A stretch of 64,000 nucleotides of DNA, taken from Dendrolimus kikuchii. Its lineage: Eukaryota; Arthropoda; Insecta; Lepidoptera; Lasiocampidae. Positions 41,390-52,606 of this stretch are shown one piece after another. Location: positions 16,802,388 to 16,866,387 of the forward strand of contig CM034406.1 of the NCBI GenBank assembly GCA_019925095.2, given 5' to 3'. The notes beneath the pieces were generated by a model. It searched no databases and was not told the DNA's origin. It saw nothing but the letters and a program-made list of their open reading frames with translations. A program made the translations under genes and the position numbers. Each line of letters begins with the position of its first letter. Within the stretch, counting starts at the first letter, position 1.

Positions 41390-41690
41390 GTATTCGCCAC
41401 ACAATTGCAGGCAAAGGAATCTTAGTCCTTACAGCCAATTCTTATGTATATCCTTTGTATAGCTTAATTGTAGGTCTTCAACTGACGCCATTCAACGAAG
41501 TTCTTGTGACAACACGAAAGGCGACATTTGACTACACAGTTCACATTTCTCACAAAAAACACATAGTTACTACTCAAAAACTATCAATAACCTGCAGCAA
41601 TTGTTCATTTTAGAGTAATTTTACACATTTTTAGAAAGTAAAACTGCCCAGTACTATGTCTCTGTTCGGTTAAAAACTCCAATGAATAAA
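41390..41690 (+). repeat. Dispersed repeat family K copy 2
   Basis: See 5690-5960; same order of shared blocks (TTCTTGTGACAAC, 'aactatcaata.cctgca', TTTTACACATTTTTAGAAA). Confidence 0.6.
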
Positions 41691-41818
41691 TAATTCCCCC
41701 AGCACAGATATAAATGACGTGTCATTCATTAGCTTATTGCTTTGTCTAAAGAATTAGATTAGACAAAGACCTCTCTGTGTTAATACTATACCTCACGTGA
41801 CCATACCCCTTCGTTTTG

Positions 41819-42020
41819 ACGGCACATGTGGTTTAGTGGGCTAAGCCTTTGCCGGCTTAGCTCACTAGAACGCAGAGGCTCAAGGTTCAATTCCTGGTTG
41901 GTAAATTTTAAAAGCGTACTTGCCGTTATTTTTTATGATCTGTGTATCTGGTACCAGCCTGTTGTTTGTTACCTATACCTTCGGGATGGATGTGTGTCTG
42001 AGTTTAATGTTTATTTATCT
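41819..42020 (+). mobile_element. tRNA-derived SINE, family C copy 3 (diverged)
   Basis: Plus-sense head: A box in TGGTTTAGTGGGCTAAG and B box GGTTCAATTCC, followed by the family body in decayed form (gttatttt.tatgatctg, gatggatgtgtgtctg). The 95-residue frame over it is incidental. Confidence 0.7.
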
Positions 42021-42085
42021 TACTTTATTCTGTCTTTACGATGCAAAGGTACATGTTTTAATGATGATATCGTTAAAGCTAATCT

Positions 42086-42540
42086 TATACTAAGCTGCAG
42101 CGAACGAAGCTAAGTGGTGTGGAAGCAATGCTCAAAGACAAATGAGATGGTGTGGCGACGTTGTACGCATGAAAGACACTAGAATGCCTAAAGCTGTCTT
42201 TTACTTAAGGATGGAAAGCGCAAATCTGGCGGTCAATTTCTGCGGTACAGGGACGTACTCAAGCGCCATCTGTCTGCATGTGACATCCCAAGTGACGGCT
42301 GGGACGATCTTGCTTTGCAAAGAAGGGAGTGGCGTAATTCTATTGATAAGGCTGTTGCTGCCTTCGAAACGCAGCGCGTAGAACACTGACGAACAACGCC
42401 TTATCAAAAAGAACCGCCCTAAAATCTCGTACAACTATACATACGACTCATCAGGACAGCTGTATTGCGCTCCTTGCAGAAGAACTTTTAAAACCAAATT
42501 TGGTTTCGCTAGCCACCTGCGCTCGCGCAGCCGGACTTGA
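42086..42540 (+). pseudogene. Non-LTR retrotransposon ORF2 C-terminus with zinc-finger-like tail
   Basis: Across frameshifts the plus strand reads QRQMRWCGDVVRMKDTRMPK, then GGQFLRYRDVLKRHLSACDI, WDDLALQRREWRNSIDKAV, then KNRPKISYNYTYDSSGQLYC and CRRTFKTKFGFASHLRSRSR. This is the RWxGHVxRM ... RxxDxLKxHL ... LAxDRxxWR ... CxxC...H order of some insect LINEs. The last zinc ligand is Arg instead of His. Dead copy. Confidence 0.7.
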
Positions 42541-42574
42541 CAAGGGTCGCCGTTGACGGATATGTCAAGGAGGA

Positions 42575-42811
42575 CTATATACTAATATAAAGCTGAAGAG
42601 TTTGTTTGTTTGCTTGTTTGCTTGAACGCGCTAATCTCAGGAACTACTGGTCTGATTTGAAAAATTCTTTCAGTGTTAGATAGCCCATTTATCGAGGAAG
42701 GCTATATATCATCACGCTAAGACCAATAGGAGCGGAGCACCAATGAAGAATGTTTCAAAATCGGGGGGTTCTTTACTATTCCACGCGGATGAAGTCGCGG
42801 GCAAACGCTAG
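42575..42811 (+). mobile_element. Helitron-like element, family Q copy 2
   Basis: 5' TATACTAATATAAAGCTGAAG, body GAACGCGCTAATCTCAGG, 3' CGCGGATGAAGTCGCGGGC with CTAG|T at 42808-42811. Lacks the extra interior of copy 1. Confidence 0.75.
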
Positions 42812-43092
42812 TTTATTCTATAAAATAAAATTGCAGACTAAAAATAAACTACACGAAAATGGTAACAATATACCTACGTTGACACAATTTTATAGTTGTG
42901 TGTTCATTTTTAATTTGGACATTAAATACCTACCTAAACTACCCACACATCGAGAACGTCGAGCAAATTGAAGGATTTTGTTGTTAAATTTTATTTTCAT
43001 CAAACGTATAGATAGGTACTTAATTGAGTTGTAATATAAACAGGGTTTGCCATCAATTACAGCTACAATTTCTCTGAGGGTAGAGTAGTAGG
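42812..43092. other. Spacer, nothing recognised
   Basis: AT-rich, no match. Confidence 0.35.
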
Positions 43093-43347
43093 CTTATATG
43101 AGCCCTCCGTCCGGGCTGGTGGTGAATGCGCGAGCGAGCCCGCAGCCAGGACGAAGGACGCTCGGGATCGAATAGGGGTTTTAGTGGGTATCCCTAACCG
43201 CGGTGTGGCAATAGCATCTCACACGTGAGGGTTAGGGCCACCCCGACCTGGCGAATCCCACACACGGACCGCGACCTTTCTCCCTCGCGCGGCTCATGGT
43301 CCTCAAACGGATTTCCCCTGTACTAAACAAAAATCTTATATGAGCCC
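43093..43347 (+). mobile_element. Family N retroposon copy 3 with 13-bp duplication
   Basis: CTTATATGAGCCC at 43093-43105 and 43335-43347 flanks a 229-bp GC-rich insert. It has GGGGTTTTAGTGGGTATCCC, 'gcgaatcccacaca' and 'aaacggatttcccc', and a short A-rich 3' end. Confidence 0.8.
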
Positions 43348-44105
43348 AGTAGTTGCCTGTTGCCCATTCGTATGAAAATTAATTTAAAATACGAATTTTC
43401 AAAAGTACTTGATACTGGCTAGATATACAAACCATGCGTAGCTTTTATATAAGAAGAGTAAGGTTCGAAAAATATTGCATGAACACGAACTTAAACTATA
43501 AATAAATAAATAGTTATTCTTCAGACACTTGAATATTTTATGGTCCTTTTTCTTCAATGGGATAGAAAGCCCCACGCTGTTATAAGAGTAACTAGTGATG
43601 TGATGATAAATCGGAAAATCGGAATATTCGGTAAAAGAAACGGATAGGCTTTCATAGATTATTGAGTTCAGAATGTAAAAAGATAAGAGTGCTTTTAAGA
43701 TTTGTTTTTGAAGTGATAACTTCTTATGGGAGGGTAAATCGCTTCGTTACGTAACGCGTTACGGTGTCAGTCTGGCTTCCCTTTCTCTCACGCATACGGC
43801 AGCCATAGGCAGGCTCCTCCTCTCTCTCTCTAACCCACGCGCTATATACATCAAATTTAAGTAATAACCTAAGCTTTTCTCAAGTTAAACAATTTCAATA
43901 TTAAATAGTTCAACTTAGATTAGTTTAAGTTATCACTTCTGTCGGGCGTCTCGAGACGCACACGTTTTTAATATTATGTTGTTTTTTATATATAATTGTA
44001 GTGGCTTTCGTTATTTTGTATGAATTATTTGTGTGGTGTTTTTATTCTATTAATTGTTGAAATTCATTCACATAAATCGATTATGGTAATCAACAAATAT
44101 AACTA
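43348..44105. other. Spacer with a double palindrome
   Basis: 43744-43767 contains GTTACGTAAC overlapping GTAACGCGTTAC, and 43800-43835 is pyrimidine-rich. Looks single-copy within the window; no exon found. Confidence 0.35.
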
Positions 44106-44345
44106 AATAATCAGCAGACAAACACACATATTGTATATCCCCAAATTAAGCAAGTTACGCTTGTGTTGTGGATAATATAAGACGGACTAGTCTTGGGCCA
44201 ATCCCAGACACCCGGACCATGGTAAATAACGGAGAAATTTCGTTTCCGAAATTTACTGTATCAGGAATCGAAACCAGAGCCTCTGCGTTGCAGTGAGGTA
44301 AGTCATTAAAGACAGCCCGCTCAACCATAGCGGCCGTCGAAGACT
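44106..44345 (-). mobile_element. tRNA-derived SINE, family C copy 4
   Basis: Same body and tRNA-like head as copy 1 in minus sense. The B box is partly decayed (GGTTTCGATTCC). Confidence 0.75.
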
Positions 44346-45271
44346 TATTTTTAAGATTTCTTGTCTTCCAGATAGAATTTACTGCTGATGTGTTTCATTT
44401 TGTAATAGTAAAATATAACGATTTTTTAAAGCCATATCTTAACTCATTAAAACTCTTATTAGATTCATTTCTATCTTAATAACAAGGCAGTTTCGTTGCA
44501 AGTCATCTAGTAGTTAAAGACGTAAACCTCACGGGGCGGGGCGTATTTGTAAACCTGCTTCCTGTTAGATATTTAAAGGTGATCTGAACCTCCAGGCTGT
44601 AACTCAAATTGGTAATCGAATCGAATTTGAATCGTAACTTTTGACGATTTTAGTAGTTTGTAAATCATCTCGGCCCAATATTAAATCAATCTTGATTTGA
44701 TCGAGACTGATTTGAATATGAATTTTAGAGGTTACGGATATTTGACCATCGTCAGTCGAATAGAATCTTGATTTACACTGACGTTGTTTTTTTTTGTGAA
44801 AGATAATGACTTGGGCCCCGAGCTCGTTATTACACATTGTCATCAGTTTATCCCAATTTTCATGAATTAAAAATAGGCACTCACTTGCCGATTAGTTCAG
44901 TAAAAACAGTATAAATCATGGAAAATGAATATTATGCTATAAATCGACAATATTGACCGTTCGTCCATCTGGTGTAGAACACAGATAATCAAAAGGAAAT
45001 TAAAGTTTACAAAAACAGAATTGAATTGTGTTTGTGAAAGGAAACTAAAGTATACCAGAAATAATAAAATAAATTGAGGCCGCCGCCGCAGTCACAATTT
45101 TGTAACGCGATGCGTTCTGTCTATGAATACTTTTTTTCTTTAAAATATGACCTCGAACGTCTTTTATATTTAGCTAATAATTAATTTGTTTTGTTTAAAT
45201 TGAAAGGCAGACGCCAAAAACAGATTACGGGCAAAGTTAATGTTGTTATTTTAACTAAATTTATAGTTGAT
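44346..45271. other. AT-rich spacer, nothing recognised
   Basis: A 79-codon minus frame (44604-44843) has no recognisable domain. It contains IQISLDQIKIDLILGRDDLQ, which is reminiscent of aspartic-protease surroundings, but too little to call. Confidence 0.3.
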
Positions 45272-45459
45272 TTTATATATATAATTTTTTCTGTGCTTGT
45301 GTATGTCACTGAAATTCTGCTAAACGGTTGGACCGATTTTCATAATTTTTTGTGTGTGTTCAAGTGGGATGGTTTAGTTTCACAATTGGACCCGGTATGT
45401 AGCGCTGCAATCGGATTCTAAATTTCACTCTTTTTATGACAACGTCTGCTGCTCGCTAG
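45272..45459 (+). mobile_element. Helitron-like element, family I copy 2
   Basis: TTGGACCGATTTTCAT, TCAAGTGGGATGGTTTAG, ACAACGTCTGCTG and CTAG|T at 45456-45459. Shares these with 51963-52214. Confidence 0.6.
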
Positions 45460-45752
45460 TGATTTTATAAAATAATATTAAAAATATCTTAAGTGGTTGT
45501 CTGCTGAATTAAATGCAGATAACTTATGAATAACCTGCAAAAATATTCTTCATCAGAATGTAATTTTAATATTATTGAATTGGTTTCACCAAATCTTATC
45601 ATTCCTCCACGACGGAATGAAATTGAAGGGACAGTGATCGTCTTTGTAAACTAACAGACTGCTTTGACCATATCGAGCCTTTCCGCTATCTTATCGTAAG
45701 CTGCATTTGGACCTAAGTATATTTTTTTTGCAAAAGGCAATTTATAATATTA

Positions 45753-45963
45753 CTAGCTGCGCCCCGCGGTCTCACCCGCGTGGTGATGGAAAATCGTTAT
45801 ATTTTCGATAATTCACACTATATCTTTATAAATTATAGCCTATGTGTTATTCTGATGTGTAAGTTATATTATTGTAAAATTTCATCAAAATCCATTCAGT
45901 AGTTTTTGCGTGAAAGAGTACCAAACATACATACAAACTGTCGCGTTTATAATATTAGTAGGA
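45753..45963 (-). mobile_element. Helitron, 211 bp
   Basis: Minus sense starts A|TCCTACTAATATTATAAAC and ends with the hairpin CGCGG-GTGAGA-CCGCG then GGGCGCAGCTAG|T. All Helitron hallmarks are present; no ORF. Confidence 0.8.
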
Positions 45964-46101
45964 TTTGGTTTTAAAACCAGTTTTGGTTAGATTAGACCCC
46001 ACTGAACGAAAAGCTGAAAGTTTTAAAACAAAATAAGAGTTGGAAACACCTGTAGAACTAAAGATATACTTAGATCCAAATGTGGCTTACGATAAAATTT
46101 G

Positions 46102-46331
46102 CCAGGTGGCAGGGTATTTGCTCCACTGGATGGCGACCACCCCTGGTCTAGAGTATGCCGCCATAACAACCTTGTGTTGTGTTCCGGCATTAGTGACCAG
46201 GTTCCAATCTCCTTTAAGAGAGCAGCAGCGCATTTGTAGCACCTTTGGTGTTGCAAATGTCCATAGGCGATGGTAACCGCTTTCCATCAAGTGGGCCGTC
46301 TGCCTGTCTGCTGAACTCCTGCAATAAAAAA
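46102..46331 (+). mobile_element. Family A copy A9, 5' end at the hairpin base
   Basis: Begins gCCAGGTGGCAGGG after unrelated AAAATTT and ends CTCCTGCAAT plus (A)7. Confidence 0.8.
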
Positions 46332-46528
46332 ATGGCGGTAAAGGCTCAATATCGAATAACGTTTGGCTGGACATTATTACAGTGTACAGAGGACCGGTGA
46401 AGTTACGGTTCACGGAGTTCAGGTTTCCATTCATGAGAATAGGTTATTCTATCCGTGCCTGTATTCATGTTTAACCGCACAAGATCGAGTCACGGTTGCG
46501 GGTTTAGGGTTCTGCATATCAATTTGAA

Positions 46529-46883
46529 CTAGTGGTCGCCCGTGGTCGAAATTCGACCATAATAATTAATTTAAATTATAAGTTTGAACATTACTAAGAT
46601 TTTGTTGTCAAAGACTACTTCTATAATCACAGATTTCACCAAGGCTACATTCTTAATTTGACTTTAGCAATAAACAAAAGAGTATATATGCGTGTGTGTG
46701 TCAAATACATGGTAATGTTTTTTATTGATTTAATTTATTTTTTATGCATATTTTTTTTTAATATTAGCATTCTGCACTTCTTCTATATATAAACTACAAA
46801 TATGCGAAATTTCATATTCCTCCGTCAGCGCAATTTTCGTAAAAAGTGGTACAACATTTTTGCTTCACGTATTAATATATAGA
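46529..46883 (-). mobile_element. Helitron, family P copy 2
   Basis: Minus sense starts A|TCTATATATTAATACGTG and ends GGTCGAA-TTTCGACC hairpin, ACGGGCGACCACTAG|T. 355 bp with termini intact; matches 4650-5018. Confidence 0.82.
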
Positions 46884-47399
46884 TATCTATCTTTTCATGT
46901 AAAAATCCAATGGTACTTAGTTTAAATAAAAACCTTTAAACCTGTAAATATGTTATATGTGTAGTTTAATTTTTAAGATAGTTTAGTTCATAATTTAGTT
47001 TTTTTTATGTATATTCGCTTATATGAGTGAATATTGAAAACTTTATAAAGTATTATCAATATTATGCTTTTTTTTGCTGTCGAGTTTCATTTCCAAACGA
47101 ATTAGGAAGGATAAAGTATACGTAGAAGTAAAACACATTTTGACATTTATTTATGAGTACGTAGATATAATACGGGTAATTCATCAACATTTTACCTTAT
47201 GCAGAAAAACTGAAAGTCGGTATTACGTTGTCAGGATTATTAAAAGTGAATTTTGTGATAGATTATTGGTAACATTTGCATTGTATTCGCAGTGCCTCAT
47301 CACGCTATCAAGCCAGCATCAATCTCTGTCGCACTACATTTACAATAATAATTAAATACTACATTTTGAAAAATAATTGCATATCGTATAATATGTATA
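46884..47399. other. AT-rich spacer, nothing recognised
   Basis: A 93-codon frame (47074-47355) has no domain. Confidence 0.35.
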
Positions 47400-47660
47400 A
47401 TAAATAATAATAAATAAATAAATAATCGGCAGACAAACACACACATTGTATATCCCCAAATTAAGCAAGTCACGCTTGTGTTATGGGTAATATACAACGG
47501 ACTACTCTGGGGCCGATCCCAGACACCCAGACCATAGTAAATAACGGAGAAAATACGTTTCCGAAATTTACTATACCAGGAATCGAACCCGGAGCTTCTG
47601 CGTTGCAGTGAGGTAGGCCGGCAAAGGCTTAGCCCGCTCAACCACAGAGGCCGTCAACAA
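47400..47660 (-). mobile_element. tRNA-derived SINE, family C copy 5, best preserved
   Basis: Minus sense: CTCTGTGGTTGAGCGGGCTA (A box) and GGGTTCGATTCC (B box) 30-40 bases apart as in a tRNA, SINE body, then a TTTA/TTA-repeat tail at 47398-47425. These are internal RNA polymerase III promoter elements. Confidence 0.85.
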
Positions 47661-47699
47661 ATGTATGTATACCACTTTCTACAAATTGAATCTGTTTTA

Positions 47700-47800
47700 T
47701 TCCTGCGACGGGTTGTCTGGAAGAGATCGCTTCTTAACGATAATAAGACCGCCCATTGTGCACATGTATTAAAAATAGACTATGTATATATGTATGTATT
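47700..47800 (+). mobile_element. Non-LTR 3'-UTR fragment, family L copy 5
   Basis: GGTTGTCTGGAAGAGATCGC with TTCTTAACGATAATAAGACC; the rest decays quickly. Confidence 0.55.
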
Positions 47801-47892
47801 TGTATATTTATTTCTTAAATTAGTTTGAGTATTTATGTATCTCTTGCCTTTTTCCTGCACCACCTATATCGTCTGATTAAATTACTTTCATT

Positions 47893-48005
47893 TAGGTTGC
47901 CTGGAAGAGATTGCTTAGAGCGATAAGGCCGCATATTGTATTGCATAGAAAGTATTGTAAATATGGTCTATTTTGGTGTAGAATAAAGTGTTCTCTCTCT
48001 TTCTT
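47893..48005 (+). mobile_element. Non-LTR 3'-UTR fragment, family L copy 6
   Basis: GGTTGCCTGGAAGAGATTGC through TTTTGGTGTAGAATAAAGTG and a TCTC-rich tail. Confidence 0.6.
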
Positions 48006-48054
48006 TCTCTAAATACTAAATTTTTCAAATTTGTTTTAGTTTTTTTATGTTTTA

Positions 48055-48320
48055 CTTGATACCTACTTCGAGATGTAGACAATATTTTTGGTTTGCTTTT
48101 TAGTTACCCTTGAAGTCGGTTTCTTTTTTACTACAATATTTTTATTTTCCCCTTTTAAGTTACGTATATGACGGTATATGGTATCCAAGAATAATGAAAT
48201 TTATATGAAACTATCCCGAACTGAATATATAACTATGCTTTACTGAATCCAATGCAAAAAGAATCATCAAAATCAGTTCAGAAAAAAAAAAGTTATAGCT
48301 GAACATACATACAAAATATG
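48055..48320 (+). repeat. Family J repeat copy
   Basis: CCTTGAAGTCGGTTTCTTTT and the later 'ccaatgcaaaaagaatcatcaaaatc' segment match, in part inverted, 25740-25860 and 57370-57420. A second J end is at 48595-48640. Class unknown. Confidence 0.45.
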
Positions 48321-48859
48321 TGTGTGTGTATTTCACGCGCAGTAGAAGTGAAACTTCAGAGAATATACAGGCGAACATAATTACATCTACAACGCTTAGT
48401 AGACAAGAGTGAGGAGGCTACGAAGCACCGCACATAAAGGAGACCGAGTAATATGAAACGCTATATGATTTATTCTATTTCATTCTCTCGCAGGCTTAGA
48501 CTTATAGATTTATGTGTTTAACTCTTTTTAGTGTCGCTTTTTCGTTTCATCGAGTTTCAAATCACAACGATTTTAAAGAAATTTCACTTAAAAAATTATT
48601 TACACGACGAATTGAGGAACTCCTTTTTTAAAGTCGGTTAAATAATTTGATGATTTATTCTAAACGTAGTATTATTGAAAACTATAGCGATCGGAGAACA
48701 GTTTTCTAAATATAATTTTGTATATTGTTTTTTTTTTATTTAATTAAATGTAAAGTATTGAAATGAGTTTCAATTAATCTTGGTTTGCTTTATAAATACG
48801 ATGCCATTGTAAATAACCTAGAAATTAATATTATTATTATTACATTAATTATTACATCA

Positions 48860-48985
48860 GCATTGCCATTCAACGAGGCAATGTGGCCAGTCTGCGGTCT
48901 GGAACTAGATTTTATTGTTGTAATTTATTTATAATTTAGTTTTTTTTATTTTGGTGAGCAATAAATTCATATCTAAATAAATGAA
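48860..48985 (+). repeat. Non-LTR 3'-UTR-like repeat
   Basis: GCCATTCAACGAGGCAATG, GGCCAGTCTGCGGTCTGGAA and TTTTGGTGAGCAATAAA; fragments recur at 22961, 49855 and 57165. Confidence 0.5.
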
Positions 48986-49281
48986 TTGATATGGATAACC
49001 TAGAAATAATTATTTTACAAGGCAAATAATGCTTTAACAGTTTATTTCAAACTGAGTTAACTGATTCAATACTGACTGCGTATTAAACCTCTTGATATAT
49101 GCTTGTTAAAATGTATGAATAGCTGGTAAACGAATTGTGCTGTATGAACCACATTGAATTATGTTCCAACGGTTGACTGATTGCACTAACTTCGTGCGAC
49201 CACTCCTTTTCATTACTGAAACACAATACAACTGATTTTAAAGCCATTTCAGAGAATATGCAATAATATCTCTATACTGTC

Positions 49282-49408
49282 AGGAGCCTTAAGAACAGAC
49301 GAGCGTGCATGACAAGAGTTATGAATGTCAAAGAAGCAAGTGAGGTGTTTAAGAATAAGCCTGAATGGCGCTCTGTTGTTCGTGCCTACCCCGCAAGGGA
49401 ACTGGCGT
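49282..49408 (+). mobile_element. Family D fragment, copy 8, without tail
   Basis: Encodes [20 protein letters not shown] to ARELA and is then joined to unrelated sequence before the stop and TATG tail, so both ends are missing. Confidence 0.7.
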
Positions 49409-49514
49409 TTGTGTCCATACAATTTGAAAAGTTGTTGATGGATTGTCTAAAATTTGGACATAGCGTTGCTTTTTAACAGAAGAGCGTTTTATGTGCTAGA
49501 TTTTACCCATGACT

Positions 49515-49835
49515 CTTTTATATCCGCGCAGGAACGGAGAAAGAATACAATTTCCTGCGGCCGGACGGCCTGTCGTAATAGGCGACAAAACAACCCACAG
49601 CCAGGTGGTAGGGTATTTGCCCGACTGGATGGCTACTACCCCTGGTCTAAAGTATGCCGCCATAAAAACCTTGAGTTGTGTTCCGGCATTAGTGACTAGG
49701 TTCCAGTCTCCCTTCAGAGAGCAGCAGCGCATTTGTAGCACTTTTGGTGTTGCAAACGTCCATAGGTGACGGTAACCGCTTCCCATCAAATGGGCCATTT
49801 GCCTGTCTGCTGAACTCCTGCAATAAAAAATAAAA
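49515..49835 (+). mobile_element. Family A retroposon, full-length copy A10
   Basis: TTTTATATCCGCGCAGG to CTCCTGCAAT plus (A)6, hairpin region complete. Confidence 0.8.
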
Positions 49836-50038
49836 ATATATATATTCAGTCTTTGGTGAACAATAAAGTGTTTTCTATTCTATACTATTCTAAAATAGAC
49901 ATCTATTTATATAAAACAAAGTCGTGTTAGTTACATCATTTATAACTCAAGAACGTCTGGACGAATTTTTATGATTTTTGTGTTGTTGGAATTGTCTTCG
50001 TCCGGAATCCCTATTAATATTATAAATGCGAAAGTAAC

Positions 50039-50040
<2 letters not shown>

Positions 50041-50081
<41 letters not shown>

Positions 50082-50085
50082 TTCT
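50041..50085 (+). repeat. (TGTC)n microsatellite
   Basis: About eleven TGTC units near the 5' end of the 1.8-kb Helitron-like element. Confidence 0.9.
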
Positions 50086-50439
50086 GTTCCGTTTTCACGG
50101 AAAAACTACTGGACCGATTTGGCTGAAACTCAGTAAATATATATTTTCGATGCCGAGAATGAACATAGGATACTTTTTATCCCGGAAAATGGGATAGTTT
50201 CCGGGATAAAAGTATATTTGTCTCTCTGTTTGTTATCCTTTTATGGAAAGACTATTGGACCGATTTGGCTGATACTCGGTACATATGTAATTTGAATACC
50301 GAGGGTGGCCAAGGGATACTTTTCATCCCGGATACTGGGATAGATTTTGGGATAGATTTATGTAAACTTTATCCCGAAAACTAGGATAGGTTTTTTATTT
50401 GTGGTTTGCCATTTTCGTCATTTTGTTTATTATGGTCAA

Positions 50440-51435
50440 TTTGGTCGTTTAGGTAGTTTTGGTAGTTTTGTTTGGTAGTTTTGGATGTTTTGGTAGTTGT
50501 AGTAGTTTTAGTTGGTAGTTTTGCTATTTTCGGTAGTTTATTCTGGTAGTTTTGGTAGTTTCGGTTGTTTTGGTAGTTGTGGTAGTTTTGGTAGTTGTGG
50601 TAATTTTGGTAGTTGTGGTAGTTTTGGTAGTTGTGGTAGTTTTGGTAGTTTTGTTTTGTAGATTTGGTAGTTTCGGTAGATTTGGTAGTTGTTGTAGTTT
50701 TGGTAGTTGTGGTAGTTTTGGTTTGTAGATTTGGTAGTTTCGGCAGTTGTGGTAGTTTTGGTTTGTAGATTTGGTAGTTATGGTAGTTTTGGTTTGTAGA
50801 TTTGGGAGATTCGGTTGTTTTGGTAGTTGCGATAGTTTTGATAGTTGTGGTAGTTTTGGTAGTTGTGTTAGTTTTGTTAATTGTGGTGGTTTTGGTAGTT
50901 GTGGTAGTTTTGATTGGTAGATTTGATAATTGTGGTAGTTTTGGTAGTTTCGGTAGATTTGGTAGTTGTGGTAGTTTTGGTTTGTAGATTTGGTAGTTTC
51001 AATAGTTGTGGTAGTTTTGGTAGTAGTGGTAGTATTGGTAGTTGTGGTAGTTTTGGTTTGTAGATTTGTTAGTTATGGTAGTTTTAGTTGGTAGATTTGG
51101 TAGATTAGGTTATTTTGGTAGTTGTGGTAGTTTTGATAGTTGTGGTAGATTTGGTAGTTTTGGTTGGTCGATTTGGTATATTCGGTTGTTTTGGTAGTTA
51201 CGGTAGTTTTGATAGTTGTGGTAGTTTTGGTAGTGGTAGTAGTTTTAGTAGTTGTGGTAGTTTTGTTAGTTGTGGTGGTTTTGGTAGTTATGGTAGTTTT
51301 GATTAGTAGATTTGGTAATTCTGGTAGTTTAGGTAGTTGTGGTAGTTTGGGTTGGTGGATTTGGTAGTTTTGGTTGGTAGACTTGGTAGTTTCGGCAATT
51401 TTAGTACGTTTGGTAGTTTTGGTCGTTTGTGTAGT
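50440..51435 (+). repeat. T/G minisatellite, units of TTTTGGTAGTTGTGGTAG type
   Basis: About 1 kb of imperfect 9- and 18-base units (GGTAGTTTT, GGTAGTTGT, plus GGTTTGTAGATTT variants). The plus strand is almost free of C, and A occurs nearly only in TAG/TAGA. Frames across it give Gly-Ser-Phe or poly-Val repeats that should not be taken as proteins. Confidence 0.92.
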
Positions 51436-51927
51436 TTACACAATATTTAGTTATATAAATAAAACTAGAACGGGTTGAAATAGGGTATTAAAGTTTGTAT
51501 GGGGGACCAATCATTTATCAAGTTTATAGGTATAAAAATTCATAATCTTTAAAAAAATGCGAATTTCACTCGATCTGAAATACTGAAATACCGAATACCG
51601 GTCTGAATACCGAAAATGGACATAGACACTATTCATCCCGGTAGATGGGATAGTTTGCGATATAAAATGAAGTAAATCTTCCGAAGGCAAATAGCACCAA
51701 CATAAAAATACAATACAATATATCCTGTATAATGCCTGCTCTTAAAACAAGAGGTACGCACTAGAGTTTGACGCGCGGCGGAGCCGCGGGGTAAACTCTA
51801 GTAGAATATAAGTATTAAAATATAATTTTCGTGAATAAAAAAATAAATCCTGAAAAAAACATCAGTCACAACATAAGTCTAGCCAGTCATTTGTTATGAT
51901 CTTTCCCGGCTGATTTCGGCAATGGAC

Positions 51928-51962
51928 AATGAATTTAAATGCAGTCTGCATTTAAATTCATT
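51928..51962. repeat. Perfect 17-bp palindrome with one-base loop
   Basis: AATGAATTTAAATGCAG, T, CTGCATTTAAATTCATT. Confidence 0.9.
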
Positions 51963-52214
51963 TTCATTTGTCTCATTTAGGTGAATTATTTTTGTGGGTT
52001 CAAGTGGGTCCTGGGATGGTTTAGATTCACGATTCCACCCGTTAGGTGGCGCCGCTGAACCCCTCTTTAACGGTGGGACCGATTTTGATGAAAAATGTTG
52101 TGTTTTTTCTAGTACATTCGAGAATGGTTTGGATTAACAATTGGTCCCGGTTGATGGCGCTGCAATCAGTTTCTAGATTTTTAAGGCAAGACAACGTCTG
52201 CTGGGTACAACTAG
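51963..52214 (+). mobile_element. Helitron-like element, family I copy 3
   Basis: TTCAAGTGGGTCCTGGGATG, TGGCGCCGCTGAACCCC, ACAACGTCTGCTGGGTACAA and CTAG|T at 52211-52214. The 'ggatggtttag..t.ac.att' segment appears twice, a partial duplication. Confidence 0.6.
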
Positions 52215-52606
52215 TTTATAATAATACGTTTAAACAGCAAATCGATATATGAACGCGTCATCTAGTTCCATCGACTTTAATAGTTACTTTTTATTGGGCA
52301 ATTTCTTAGTATATTTCTTCCAATGATGTGAAATCTGCAAGTCTAAAGTAAGCGCGGACGTCCATCAAATGTAAGCGATGATAAAATACACCAGGCTGGC
52401 CTGAAATAACGCAACAGAAATAAACCGCATTAAATCTACATCAATCATACACGAATAAAATCCAACGTGACCTTCTGTTCACTTTTTATCTGTGTACATG
52501 TAGTATGTGTAATATGACGCACATCTTTTGCAGTTGGTGTAATATGTTTCCGCTATAGCTCTAATGCTTTGGGATTTGACTTTGCTAATGTTAAATTTAG
52601 AAGTGT
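52215..52606. other. Spacer, nothing recognised
   Basis: No repeat or exon signal. Confidence 0.35.

Larger units (their letters stand above)
50008..51801 (+). mobile_element. Helitron-like element of 1.8 kb carrying a minisatellite
   Basis: Starts A|TCCCTATTAATATTATAAAT, then a TGTC-repeat run (50041-50085), GGAAAAACTACTGGACCGAT, and ends with the hairpin GCGGC-GGA-GCCGC, GGGGTAAACTCTAG|T at 51798-51801. No Rep/helicase ORF. It is much longer than the other Helitrons here because of a 1-kb T/G-rich tandem array in its middle. Confidence 0.75.

Noticed and set aside
44604..44843. Retroviral-type protease fragment (DLILGRDDLQ)
   Set aside because: One short resemblance without the catalytic triplet DTG/DSG or neighbouring pol sequence is insufficient.
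47400..47660. Possible genuine tRNA gene
   Set aside because: A and B boxes are present, but the acceptor stem and 3' end are not tRNA-like, and the same unit recurs with a common body and tail, so it is a SINE.
50802..51367. Gly-Ser-Phe and poly-Val ORFs resembling repeat proteins
   Set aside because: They are produced by the T/G minisatellite and are limited by frame drift in it; no start context or flanking exon signal.
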